Of a DNA stretch of 64,000 bases, positions 26,230 through 34,935 are shown piece after piece. A model generated the notes under the pieces. It was given only the letters and a program-made list of their open reading frames with translations. It ran no database searches and was not told where the DNA came from. This stretch comes from Roseobacter fucihabitans (GTDB taxonomy: Bacteria; Pseudomonadota; Alphaproteobacteria; Rhodobacterales; Rhodobacteraceae): positions 1,766,501-1,830,500 of the forward strand of contig NZ_CP143423.1 of assembly GCF_014337925.2 (NCBI RefSeq), in the 5' to 3' direction. The translations under genes were made by a program, and so were the position numbers. Positions within the stretch are counted from its first letter, which is position 1; each line of letters opens with the position of its first letter.

Positions 26230-27582
26230 TCAGCTGTTGGTGAGATTGGTTTCCAACCAATGCTCCAGCCAATGGATGTTATAGCCCCCGGTCAATACGT
26301 CCTTTTCTTGCAGCAATGCGTGGAACAAGGGCACGGTGGTGTCCACGCCGTCCACGATCAATTCGCCCAGAGCGCGTTGGAGCCGTGCGAGGGCTTCGGG
26401 ACGGTCGCGCCCATGAACGATGAGTTTACCGATCAGGCTGTCGTAATAGGGCGGGATCGAATAGCCGTCATAGAGCGCGGAATCCATCCGCACGCCAAGG
26501 CCACCGGGCGCGTGGTATTGGGTGATCCGACCCGGACAAGGCGCAAAATTCGGCAGTTTCTCGGCATTGATGCGCACCTCGATGGCATGGCCGTTGATCT
26601 GGAGGTCTTCTTGCGTGAAAGACATGTCCAGCCCGGCGGCCACGCGGATCTGTTCGCGCACCAGATCGACGCCAAATATGGCCTCGGTCACGGGGTGTTC
26701 AACCTGCAAGCGCGTGTTCATTTCGATGAAATAAAATTCGCCGTTTTCATAAAGGAACTCGATGGTGCCTGCGCCGATATAGTTGATCCGGGCAACCGCA
26801 TCCGAGCACACTTTACCGATGGCGGCACGTTCCTCCGGCGAAATAGAGGGGCCGGGGGCTTCTTCGAACACCTTCTGGTGGCGGCGCTGCAACGAACAAT
26901 CCCGCTCGCCAAGATGCACAGCCCCCCCTTTGCCATCGCCAAACACCTGAATTTCGATGTGACGCGGGGTGGTGAGATATTTTTCGATATAAACTTCGTC
27001 GTTGCCGAAGTTCGATTTCCCTTCGGCGCGCGCGGTCATGAAGGCGCGCTCCATATCGGCTGCGGTTTGTGCGACTTTCATGCCGCGCCCGCCACCGCCC
27101 GCCGTGGCTTTGATGATCACGGGATAACCGATTTCTGCGCCCAGACGCTGCGCCTCTTCAAGCGTTGGCACACCACCCTCAGAGCCCGGAACACAAGGCA
27201 CGCCGAGTTTCTTCATCGTGTCCTTGGCGGTGATCTTGTCACCCATCACCCGGATGTGTTCGGCGGTGGGGCCGATAAAGGTCAGGTCGTGATCCTCGAC
27301 TACCTGCACGAAATCGGCGTTTTCGCTCAGAAAGCCATAGCCTGGATGGATCGCTTCGGCTCCGGTGATTTCGCAGGCGGCGATGATGGCTGGCACAGAC
27401 AGATAGCTTTGCGTGGCCGATGGGGGGCCAATGCAGACGCTTTCATCGGCCATGCGCACATGCATCGCGTCACTATCGGCGGTGGAATGAACCGCGACCG
27501 TCTGGATACCCATTTCACGCGCAGCACGCACCACGCGCAGGGCAATTTCACCCCGGTTGGCGATCAGGATCTTTTGAAACAT
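26230..27582 (-). CDS. accC: Acetyl-CoA carboxylase biotin carboxylase subunit
   Basis: ATP-dependent enzyme that carboxylates biotin on AccB in the first step of fatty acid synthesis; 450 residues, normal length. Landmarks: 'ILIANRGEIALRVVRAAREMGI', the glycine-rich ATP loop 'IIKATAGGGGRGMKVA', 'HIEIQVFGDGKGGAVHLGERDCSLQRRHQKVFEEAPGP', and 'FIEMNTRLQVEHPVTE' with metal- and substrate-binding residues. The gene follows accB by 11 bases. Confidence 0.97.
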   Translation of the reverse strand: MFQKILIANRGEIALRVVRAAREMGIQTVAVHSTADSDAMHVRMADESVCIGPPSATQSYLSVPAIIAACEITGAEAIHPGYGFLSENADFVQVVEDHDLTFIGPTAEHIRVMGDKITAKDTMKKLGVPCVPGSEGGVPTLEEAQRLGAEIGYPVIIKATAGGGGRGMKVAQTAADMERAFMTARAEGKSNFGNDEVYIEKYLTTPRHIEIQVFGDGKGGAVHLGERDCSLQRRHQKVFEEAPGPSISPEERAAIGKVCSDAVARINYIGAGTIEFLYENGEFYFIEMNTRLQVEHPVTEAIFGVDLVREQIRVAAGLDMSFTQEDLQINGHAIEVRINAEKLPNFAPCPGRITQYHAPGGLGVRMDSALYDGYSIPPYYDSLIGKLIVHGRDRPEALARLQRALGELIVDGVDTTVPLFHALLQEKDVLTGGYNIHWLEHWLETNLTNS

Positions 27583-27593
27583 TGCGCGCGCCC

Positions 27594-28085
27594 CTACTCG
27601 AGGATCACAAGCGGCGTGCCGAACTCAACCGCGGCACCATCCTCGACAATGATCCGTTTAACCGTTCCGGCGCGCGGTGCGGGGATGTGGTTCATGGTTT
27701 TCATCGCCTCGATGATCAGCAGCGTATCGCCTTCAACCACGCTTGTTCCGACCGAAATAAAGGCAGGCGCACCCGGTTCGGCCTGCATGTACACGGTCCC
27801 CACCATGGGCGATGTCACCGCGCCGGGATCTTCGGCGGGGTCTTCGGTCGCGGCCGGTGCCGGACCAGCGGAGGGTGCAGGTGCTGTCGGTGCCGACAAA
27901 GGTGCCGCGGGCGGCGCCATTTGCGTCACAACCTGCTGGTGGTTGTGACGGCTGACACGTACGTTCAGGCTGTCATCGGCACCATAGTCGCGTTTGACTT
28001 GAAGCTCTGTGAGGTCGTTTTCACGCAGCAATTCCGCGAGCGCCTGAATGAAGGCGACATCAGCGTCATGGTTCTTTTTTGTCAT
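27594..28085 (-). CDS. accB: Acetyl-CoA carboxylase biotin carboxyl carrier protein
   Basis: 163 residues. The N-terminal helical part is followed by an Ala/Pro-rich linker ('APLSAPTAPAPSAGPAPAATEDP') and the biotinyl domain, in which Lys129 of 'IEAMKTMNHI' is the biotin site. ATG 28085 is preceded by GAGGATT and gives MTKKNHDADVAFIQAL, the expected start; the open frame further upstream has no similarity to the family. It opens the accB-accC-aat transcript. Confidence 0.97.
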   Translation of the reverse strand: MTKKNHDADVAFIQALAELLRENDLTELQVKRDYGADDSLNVRVSRHNHQQVVTQMAPPAAPLSAPTAPAPSAGPAPAATEDPAEDPGAVTSPMVGTVYMQAEPGAPAFISVGTSVVEGDTLLIIEAMKTMNHIPAPRAGTVKRIIVEDGAAVEFGTPLVILE

Positions 28086-28440
28086 GTAATCCTCAACCGT
28101 TCGGGAGAGCCTTGTTCTGTGCGGCTCTTGTTCCTGCGCTTTCGTTATAGGGGAAGGGCGCGGGCATGAAAACCCGCCTCTTGCAGGCTCGGGGGTGTGA
28201 CTTGAAGGGGGCTTTATATTGGGCGCGGGCAGAGCAAAGCTGGATTGATGCTGCTCGTTTTGACTCCAAGGCATATGGTTTCGCGAACGAGATTCGTTTG
28301 AGCGCGCAGTCTAGGAAGCGCGGATGTACAAAAGGTGGCATAAATCCGGTTGCAAACATGGCCATATCAAAGACTGAAGGGACACAGAGTGTGCGGCTTT
28401 GGCCGAGCCGGCCATCAAGAGGATTATGTAGTCCAATCCA
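28086..28440. other. Intergenic region between accB and the VPLPA-CTERM gene terminator
   Basis: About 355 bases; presumably contains the accB promoter (transcribed leftwards). No gene, repeat or operator was recognised. Confidence 0.4.
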
Positions 28441-28476
28441 AAAAAAAGGCACCCGCTGATTAAAACGGGTACCTTT
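28441..28476 (-). terminator. Rho-independent terminator of the VPLPA-CTERM gene
   Basis: On the minus strand AAAGGTACCCG (28476-28466), ten-base loop, CGGGTGCCTTT (28455-28445), then T continuing to 28441. The stem has one mismatch and is followed by a run of seven T, the classic layout. It ends 30 bases after the gene's stop. Confidence 0.85.
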
Positions 28477-28506
28477 GGTCTTTTGGTAAAGCCGTAAGCG
28501 TGCCAA

Positions 28507-29151
28507 TCAGGCGTTATTTTTTTGCTGTTTACGGCGGGAGAGGTACGCGATCCCACCTAGAGCGGTCAAAATCAGCGGTAATCCTGCCGGTACAGGCACA
28601 GGCGCAACTGTTACGTTGGCAAATTCAAACGCATTGACCGCGTTGCCGCTGCCATTCTGCGACGTGAAACGCACGGTATCAAAGTACTCCGAAGCACTAT
28701 CCGCGCTGATTGTCACAAATGAAGCTTCCAAGGCGATGACGTTGAATTGCGAACCCAGGATAGTTGCAACCAAATTAATACCATTGAAAAGTTCCAGCGT
28801 ATTGTATCTGTCAGGGGATCCCCATAACAGGCTGATTGACTTTGACAGGGAGTTCAGCGCGAGCTCCGCAGGATTGGACGTTCCTACGTATTGGCTACCC
28901 CCGCCTACCGTGTAGTATCCGGCAGAGTTTTCACCGTCTGTCTGAAAGGGGGAGCGGAAGGCACCTGAAATGCTGGCGTCTGGATTGACCGTCCGAGGCG
29001 CAGCGGTCCACACACCGGGAAGCGCGAGCGACTGGTTTTGATCAACTTCCGCCAGCGCCAAGGTATAATCGTTTATCGCGGATACCGTTGCCGCTGAGGC
29101 GAGGACTGGAGTAGCAACCAGAGTGGCTGCCAATAGGGCTTTCTTAAACAA
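28507..29151 (-). CDS. VPLPA-CTERM sorting-domain surface/exported protein
   Basis: 214-residue exported protein. Signal peptide MFKKALLAATLVATPVLASAA; C-terminal tripartite sorting signal 'VPVPAGLPLILTALGGIAYLSRRKQQ' (VPxPAG motif, membrane helix, basic cluster), the type recognised by exosortase/archaeosortase-like proteases. The middle part is low in cysteine and rich in Ser/Asn/Thr, resembling beta-sandwich secreted proteins. No exosortase gene is seen in the window. The upstream region 29152-29270 is A+T-rich and likely carries the promoter. Likely a secreted or matrix protein; exact role unknown. Confidence 0.85.
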   Translation of the reverse strand: MFKKALLAATLVATPVLASAATVSAINDYTLALAEVDQNQSLALPGVWTAAPRTVNPDASISGAFRSPFQTDGENSAGYYTVGGGSQYVGTSNPAELALNSLSKSISLLWGSPDRYNTLELFNGINLVATILGSQFNVIALEASFVTISADSASEYFDTVRFTSQNGSGNAVNAFEFANVTVAPVPVPAGLPLILTALGGIAYLSRRKQQKNNA

Positions 29152-29430
29152 AACTAAGTTCCTTTATACTCTAATTCAGATTAAATTCGTACGTTTAGAT
29201 TAATGTCTTTGAAATATTCAATTTCGTCTGACGTGCACGACCAACTAATTTTTTTAATAACCCGTTAACGCCTAGTTTTCAAGCGCGAAGCTGCCGGAAA
29301 CCCAAGTTCTACGTGGCGATCTTTGCGTGCAATCATGGGTTGGGTTGTTTGGCGAAAAACATGGCAAACAACACGTCGAATTCACCCTTGGACTAGCAGC
29401 GTGTCATGTCTTTTCATGTTCGCATAAGGA

Positions 29431-30186
29431 TTAGATTGCCAGGTATTCTTCACGCAGTTCCTTATTCTCAAGCACTTCGGCCGCGGTGCCGTCAAACACA
29501 ATTCCGCCCGTGTCGAGAATCACCGCCCGGTCCGCCAGTTGCAGCGCGCGCACGGCGTTCTGTTCAACCAGAATCGTCGTGATGCCTTGATCCTTGATGA
29601 TGCGCAGCGTCTTTTCGATCTCATCCACGATCACCGGTGCCAACCCCTCATAGGGCTCATCCAGCAATAAAACCTTGATGTCGCGGCACAGCGCACGCGC
29701 GATGGCCAGCATTTGTTGCTCGCCCCCCGACAGGGTCACGCCTTCCTGTGTGCGCCGCTCGCGCAGACGCGGAAACAGCTCATACACCCGATCCAGCGAC
29801 CAGCCCACGGGCGGTGCGATCTGGGCCAGTTTCAGGTTTTCCTCGACGGTCAGACCCGCGATGATGCGGCGGTCTTCTGGTACCAGACCCAAACCGGCCT
29901 GCGACGCCTGGTAGCTCGACATCGTATGCAACGGCTGGTGGTCAAGCCATATTTCACCGCGCTTAACCTCCGGGTCGGCCAGCCGTGCAATGGCGCGCAG
30001 GGTGGAGGTCTTGCCCGCCCCGTTACGCCCCAACAGAGCGAGGATTTCGCCCTCATGCACGTTGAAACTGACACCCTGCACGATGTAGCTTTCGCCGTAA
30101 TAAGCATGCATGTCCCAGATGGACAAAAATGCAGGGGCCGTGGCGGCCTGATTGGCGTTCTTGGAAAAGTCAGGTTTGACGTTCAT
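29431..30186 (-). CDS. Liv-type ABC transporter ATP-binding protein (LivF family, second cluster)
   Basis: 251 residues, with an N-terminal extension of about 20 residues before 'LSIWDMHAYYGESYIVQGVSFNV'. Walker A 'GRNGAGKTST', signature 'LSGGEQQMLAIARAL', Walker B 'VLLLDEPYEGLAP', switch 'ILVEQNAVRAL' as usual for LivF. Last gene of the transcript 34700-29431, 64 bases after the LivG-type gene. The substrate is inferred only from the binding protein at 33336. Confidence 0.93.
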   Translation of the reverse strand: MNVKPDFSKNANQAATAPAFLSIWDMHAYYGESYIVQGVSFNVHEGEILALLGRNGAGKTSTLRAIARLADPEVKRGEIWLDHQPLHTMSSYQASQAGLGLVPEDRRIIAGLTVEENLKLAQIAPPVGWSLDRVYELFPRLRERRTQEGVTLSGGEQQMLAIARALCRDIKVLLLDEPYEGLAPVIVDEIEKTLRIIKDQGITTILVEQNAVRALQLADRAVILDTGGIVFDGTAAEVLENKELREEYLAI

Positions 30187-30250
30187 CGCTATGTCCTCGG
30201 TGTTGCGCCGTAAGGTGGGCTTTCAGGCCACCTCGACGGGAAAGGGGGGA

Positions 30251-31015
30251 TCAGGCCGCGTCCTGTGTTTCACCTAAGTAAGCTTCGCGCACCTTCGGGT
30301 GACCCTTGATATTGTCGGGCGTGTCCTCGACCAGCGGTGTGCCTTGCGCCAGAACGGTGATGCGCTGCGCTAATGAAAACACCACATGCATGTCATGCTC
30401 GATGATAGCGATGGTGATGTCGCGCTCGTCGCTGATCTGTTTCAACAGATCGATGGTGTTATTCGTATCCGCACGGGCCATCCCGGCCGTGGGCTCATCC
30501 AGCAACAACAGACGCGGCTCCTGAGAAAGACACATACCGATCTCGAGGCGCCGCTTGTCCCCGCGCGACAGGGAGCCTGCGTGCATATGGCGTTTGTCGG
30601 CCATGTTCATATCCACCAGCATCTGTTCGGCGGTCGCATGCACGTCTTTCTGGCTGTCGACACTGGCGATTCCATTCAACTCAAAGGCCCCATCGCGTTT
30701 GGCAAAGCAGGGGATCATCATGTTTTCCATAACGCTGAGATCGGCAAAGATCTCTGGTGTTTGGAACACCCGCGAAATGCCCATCTGGTTGATCTCATAG
30801 GGTTTGCGCCCCAGCACGGATTGCCCATCAAACATCACCGATCCGGTGTCCGGGATCAGCTTGCCCACAAGGCAGTTGAGCAGGGTGGATTTGCCCGCCC
30901 CATTGGGCCCGATGATGGCATGCACGGATCCTTCGGCAATTGACAAGTTCACATCGCCAAGCGCCTGAAGACCGCCAAACCGCTTGCCGACATTTTTGAC
31001 TTCAAGAATTCCCAT
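30251..31015 (-). CDS. Liv-type ABC transporter ATP-binding protein (LivG family, second cluster)
   Basis: 254 residues. Walker A 'GPNGAGKST', Q-loop 'VFQTPEIFADLSV', signature 'LSRGDKRRLEIGM', Walker B 'LLLLDEPTAGMARAD', switch 'AIIEHDMHVVF', C-terminal 'HPKVREAYLGE'. The signature with GDKRRLE is the variant found in amide/urea and related Liv-type ATPases. The gene is 11 bases downstream of the LivM-type permease. Confidence 0.93.
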   Translation of the reverse strand: MGILEVKNVGKRFGGLQALGDVNLSIAEGSVHAIIGPNGAGKSTLLNCLVGKLIPDTGSVMFDGQSVLGRKPYEINQMGISRVFQTPEIFADLSVMENMMIPCFAKRDGAFELNGIASVDSQKDVHATAEQMLVDMNMADKRHMHAGSLSRGDKRRLEIGMCLSQEPRLLLLDEPTAGMARADTNNTIDLLKQISDERDITIAIIEHDMHVVFSLAQRITVLAQGTPLVEDTPDNIKGHPKVREAYLGETQDAA

Positions 31016-31026
31016 CTGTCGTCTCC

Positions 31027-32223
31027 TTATTCGGCTGGGGTTGTTTTACCGTCGGGTTTGTCATCCGCTGGCTTTTTACGTTTGAACAGTCGTGCGACAC
31101 GTTGGCCGCCCTCCACGAGACCACCGGGCAGGAAGATCACCACCAGCATGAAGATGATGCCGAGTGTGAGGTGCCAGCCTTTGCCGATAAAGGGATAGAC
31201 AATCGCCACGAGGAAATCCTCGATCCCGTCGGGCATGAAGGCAAACCATTGGTGCAGAATACTCTCATTGATCTTGGAGACGATGTTCTCGAAGTATTTG
31301 ATGAAACCGGCCCCCAGAATTGGGCCGATCAACGTTCCGGCACCGCCAAGGATGGTCATCAGAACGACCTCGCCAGAGGCGGTCCAGAACATGCGTTCCG
31401 CGCCCACCTGCGTGTCCATCGCCACCAGAAGCCCGCCCGCCAGACCGGCGTACATGCCGGAGATGACAAAGGCGGCCAGTGTGTAGGGTTTGGAGTTCAG
31501 TCCCGTGTAGTTCAGGCGTTGCTGATTGGATTTCACCGCGCGCAGCATTAGCCCGAAAGGCGAGCGGAAGATGCGGATCGAGAGATAAAAAGCGATCAGC
31601 ATCACGGCGGCAGCCACATAGTAGCCCGCGTTGAAGGTAAAGACCCAATCCGCGACCTCCAATTCAAAACTCTGCTTCATATCAAGGCCAAAGAGGTTTG
31701 CACGCGGCGTCTGACCCGGTTCCAACGCGCCGTCGAGGATGCGCGGGTCGGTATATTTGGGCTGCAATCCGGTCTCACCGCCGGTGATCGGTGTCAGCAC
31801 CGAATAGGCCAGCGCATATGACATCTGAGCAAAGGCCAGCGTCAGGATGGAGAAGTAAATGCCCGAACGGCGCAGCGAAATCCACCCCACCAGCAGGGAG
31901 AAGAGACCTGCAACTGCCACGGACACGATGATCGCGGGGATGACGTTCATCGTGAGCAGCTTCATCATCCAGATCGCGGCATAGGAACCCACACCCAGGA
32001 AAGCGGCATGTCCGAAGCTGAGATAGCCGGTGAGGCCGAAGAGGATGTTGAACCCGATGGCAAAGATGCCAAAGATCACGAGGCGCTGCATCAGGTCGGG
32101 ATAGCCCGCGTTGAACTGCGCCATGGCCGAGCCTTCGGGGAAGGGGTTTAGGATGAAGGGCGCGAAAATCGCGAGGCACGCCACGATGATCAGGAGGGTG
32201 AAGTCTTTTTTGGTAAGGCCCAT
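31027..32223 (-). CDS. Liv-type ABC transporter permease (LivM family, second cluster)
   Basis: 398 residues, longer than the first-cluster copy because of a periplasmic insert around '[36 protein letters not shown]'. The pattern '[40 protein letters not shown]' and the ATPase-facing loop '[29 protein letters not shown]' identify LivM. The C-terminus is charged ('[17 protein letters not shown]'). Separated from the LivH-type gene by two bases. Confidence 0.93.
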   Translation of the reverse strand: MGLTKKDFTLLIIVACLAIFAPFILNPFPEGSAMAQFNAGYPDLMQRLVIFGIFAIGFNILFGLTGYLSFGHAAFLGVGSYAAIWMMKLLTMNVIPAIIVSVAVAGLFSLLVGWISLRRSGIYFSILTLAFAQMSYALAYSVLTPITGGETGLQPKYTDPRILDGALEPGQTPRANLFGLDMKQSFELEVADWVFTFNAGYYVAAAVMLIAFYLSIRIFRSPFGLMLRAVKSNQQRLNYTGLNSKPYTLAAFVISGMYAGLAGGLLVAMDTQVGAERMFWTASGEVVLMTILGGAGTLIGPILGAGFIKYFENIVSKINESILHQWFAFMPDGIEDFLVAIVYPFIGKGWHLTLGIIFMLVVIFLPGGLVEGGQRVARLFKRKKPADDKPDGKTTPAE

Positions 32224-32225
32224 GA

Positions 32226-33257
32226 TTATTCCTCCATCACGCCCTTGCGGCCCATGAGGCCCCGCGGACGTGTCAGCAAGATGATGATTGCAACCAGATA
32301 GATGATGATCTGATTGATGCCCGGCAGGGCTTCGAGCACAGCGGACATGGAGGCGAAGCTTTCAAGGATGCCGAGCAGGAAGCCTGCCAGCACCGCGCCC
32401 GAGAGCGAGCCCATGCCACCGACGACGACCACCACGAAGCTGAGCACCAGAAAATCCATGCCCATGTGATAATTGGGCGAATTGATGGGGGCATACATGA
32501 CCCCCGCGAGCCCCGCCACGGCGGCGGCAATGCCGAACATGATGGTGAACCGCTTGTCGATATTGATGCCCAGCAAGCCTACTGTTTCGCGATCCGCCAT
32601 ACCGGCGCGCACGACCATCCCGAAGGTGGTGAATTGCAGGAAGGCAAAGACAGCACCGATGATCAGCGCGGAGAAAGCAAAATAAACCAGACGCCAATAG
32701 GGGTAGATGATCGTATTGGCATCAAAACCCATTGCGGCACCAAAATCAAAGGAGCCGCGGAACGCTTCGGGGGCAGGCGTCGGGATCGGGTTGGCACCGT
32801 AAAAGTACTTGATGATTTCCTGCAAAACGATGGCCAGGCCGAAGGTCACGAGGATCTGGTCGGCATGCGGACGCTTGTAGAAATGCTTGATCAAGCCGCG
32901 CTCCATGGCGAAACCGATGAAAACCATGACCGGAATGGCAAAAAGGATCGAGATCGGCACCGCCCAGTCGATGATCGCGTCCCCCGTGGCCTGCCCGAAA
33001 ATGTCATAGATATAGGGCACTTCGACCTTGAGAGGGTTGCCCAGGAAATCTTTTTGCGTGTCATCGATGATCGTGTGGCTCAGCGTCAGAAACTTGCTGA
33101 CGGTCACGGCGCAGAACGCCCCGATCATGAAAAGCGCGCCATGCGCGAAGTTCACCACCCCAAGGGTGCCGAAAATGAGTGTCAGCCCAAGCGCGATCAG
33201 CGCATAGGCGGAGCCTTTGTCCAGGCCATTGAGAATTTGCAGGATAATTGCGTCCAT
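32226..33257 (-). CDS. Liv-type ABC transporter permease (LivH family, second cluster)
   Basis: 343 residues, also longer than usual through a periplasmic insert ('[31 protein letters not shown]'). The start '[42 protein letters not shown]' is a complete LivH signature; the cytoplasmic loop is '[30 protein letters not shown]'. Both permeases of this importer share such inserts, hinting at a distinct subfamily. A stem-loop lies between it and the binding-protein gene. Confidence 0.93.
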   Translation of the reverse strand: MDAIILQILNGLDKGSAYALIALGLTLIFGTLGVVNFAHGALFMIGAFCAVTVSKFLTLSHTIIDDTQKDFLGNPLKVEVPYIYDIFGQATGDAIIDWAVPISILFAIPVMVFIGFAMERGLIKHFYKRPHADQILVTFGLAIVLQEIIKYFYGANPIPTPAPEAFRGSFDFGAAMGFDANTIIYPYWRLVYFAFSALIIGAVFAFLQFTTFGMVVRAGMADRETVGLLGINIDKRFTIMFGIAAAVAGLAGVMYAPINSPNYHMGMDFLVLSFVVVVVGGMGSLSGAVLAGFLLGILESFASMSAVLEALPGINQIIIYLVAIIILLTRPRGLMGRKGVMEE

Positions 33258-33300
33258 GGTCCCACCTTCATGAAACGGTTTTGGCCCGGTGGCCGAAAGG

Positions 33301-33327
33301 GCAGGGCGGAAGTTGTTTCCGCCCTGC
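33301..33327 (-). promoter_or_regulatory. Intercistronic stem-loop after the second Liv-type binding-protein gene
   Basis: GCAGGGCGGAA (33301-33311) and TTCCGCCCTGC (33317-33327): eleven perfect pairs with a five-base loop, beginning eight bases after the binding-protein stop (minus strand). No T-run follows in the direction of transcription. Confidence 0.75.
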
Positions 33328-33335
33328 GCGTGTTT

Positions 33336-34700
33336 TTAAGCGCCTGCGTTGCAGGTTCCGAGAGAGCCGCCCGCAAACTGCGGGTGATCCGGTGCGTAGG
33401 TTACTTGCTCCGTTGGCGTAACTTCGACGATTTCGACCAGGTCGAATTCATTCTCTGGGTTTTCTTTACCCTTCACGACGACAACGTCCTTGAAGCACTG
33501 GTGATCGTCCCCGCGATAGAGCGTTGGCCCGTTGCCCATGCCGTCAAATTCGAAGTCCTTGAGGGCTTCGCCAACGGCGCAAGGGTTGAACGAACCCGCA
33601 CGTTCCACGGCATCCGCATAAAGCAGCGCCTGGACGTAACCGGTATGCGCGGCCTGGCTGGGCGGGAAGCCGTATTTCGTACCGAAGGATTGCACGAAAG
33701 CGTTGGTGCCCACGTAACGTTCGCCCAGCTGGTTTTCGAGTTTCCAATCCCAGTTTTGCGAACCAAAGATGCCTTTCACGTTGGCACCCGCACCGCGTGC
33801 CATAAGCTCGGAGTAGAGCGGTACGACGATCTCGAACTGTTTGCCGTTGACCATCTTGTCGCGCAGACCGAATTGCACCGCGTTGGTCAGTGAGTTGACC
33901 ATGTTCCCGCCGTAGTGGTTCAGCACCAGAACATCCGCACCCGACTGCAGAACCGGTGCGATATAGGAGGAGAAGTCGGTCTGTGTCAGCGGTGTCAGAA
34001 CCGTGTTGACGGTTTCCCAACCCAAAGCTTCCGTTGAAGAGCGCACGGCTTCTTCGGTAGTGTAGCCCCAGTTGTAATCCGCCGTCAGGTGATAGGCCTT
34101 GCGGTCTGCACCGTAATTATTGACCAGCACGGGCGCGAGGGCCGCACCGGACATGTAGGAGTTAAAGAAGTGGCGGAAGCCATTGGCCCGCTTGTCTTTT
34201 CCTGTGGTGTCATTGGCGTGGGTCAGACCTGCCATGAAGATCACACCGGCTTCCTGGCACAGCGCCTGCACAGCGACGGCCACACCGGAGGAGGAGCCGC
34301 CGGTGATCATCACCGCGCCGTCTTTTTCGATCATGGACTTTGCGGAGGCGCGGGCCGCATCAGATTTCGTCTGCGTGTCGCCAGAAACGAATTCGACCTT
34401 CTTGCCCATGATACCGTTGCCTTGCAGGGCCTTGGACGTGAAGGTGTTCATCATGCCGCCGTCGCCTTCACCGTTCAGGTGTTCGACAGCAAGCTGGTAG
34501 GCGCGCAGCTGGTCCGCACCCTCATCCGCATAGGGGCCGGATTGCGGGACGTTGAAGCCCAGTGTCACGGTATCGCCTGTCGGCTCATTGGTGAAGGCCG
34601 AGGCGCGGCCGGCGGTGAAGATCGTTGGCAGAGCAAGACCTGCGCCACCCAACGCACTGGTCTTGATGAGACCACGACGCGTAAGTTTCGAATTGGACAT
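33336..34700 (-). CDS. Tat-exported Liv-type ABC transporter substrate-binding protein
   Basis: 454-residue periplasmic binding protein. The N-terminus 'MSNSKLTRRGLIKTSALGGAGLALPTIF' is a twin-arginine signal, unusual for binding proteins and implying folded or cofactor-bound export. The mature part starts 'DTVTLGFNVPQSGPYADEGADQLRAYQLAVEHLNGEG' and contains 'VMITGGSSSGVAVAVQALCQEAGVIFMAGLTHANDTTG', fitting the amide/urea/branched-chain family. ATG 34700 has GGAGGATTT seven bases upstream. First gene of the second Liv-type operon; substrate unknown, with short amides or amino acids as candidates. Confidence 0.9.
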   Translation of the reverse strand: MSNSKLTRRGLIKTSALGGAGLALPTIFTAGRASAFTNEPTGDTVTLGFNVPQSGPYADEGADQLRAYQLAVEHLNGEGDGGMMNTFTSKALQGNGIMGKKVEFVSGDTQTKSDAARASAKSMIEKDGAVMITGGSSSGVAVAVQALCQEAGVIFMAGLTHANDTTGKDKRANGFRHFFNSYMSGAALAPVLVNNYGADRKAYHLTADYNWGYTTEEAVRSSTEALGWETVNTVLTPLTQTDFSSYIAPVLQSGADVLVLNHYGGNMVNSLTNAVQFGLRDKMVNGKQFEIVVPLYSELMARGAGANVKGIFGSQNWDWKLENQLGERYVGTNAFVQSFGTKYGFPPSQAAHTGYVQALLYADAVERAGSFNPCAVGEALKDFEFDGMGNGPTLYRGDDHQCFKDVVVVKGKENPENEFDLVEIVEVTPTEQVTYAPDHPQFAGGSLGTCNAGA

Positions 34701-34835
34701 TGAAATCCTCCCAGGAGTTAAATTCACACGACAACCAACTTCCACAATGGCGGCCATGCGAGGCACAATGGTGCAAAGGTGTTATCGCCCGAGATAAGAA
34801 AATATCGCAACAAGTGCTTTGAAATGCTCATTAAT

Positions 34836-34855
34836 TTTGTAAACGAATCTACAAA
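34836..34855. promoter_or_regulatory. Candidate operator between the binding-protein and XRE-regulator genes
   Basis: TTTGTA (34836-34841) and TACAAA (34850-34855) form an inverted repeat with an eight-base spacer; another TGTAAATTAAC lies at 34870-34880. Regulators of the RamB/PrpR (short-chain-acyl) class are known to bind TTTGCAAA-like sequences, so the neighbouring XRE protein is the likely partner. Inference from position and sequence. Confidence 0.45.
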
Positions 34856-34935
34856 CACTCTGTATAATGTGTAAATTAACTGATATTGCGGCGCAGAAAC
34901 CTGTTGAAAACGCATGATAATACCAAGGAGGGGTC

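Noticed and set aside
26083-27948. 621-codon open frame opposite accC/accB
   Set aside because: Antisense shadow of two well-conserved genes in GC-rich DNA; no domains and no start signal.
32466-33893. 475-codon open frame opposite the second LivH-type permease and its binding protein
   Set aside because: Spans two genes and their stem-loop in antisense; no recognisable domain.
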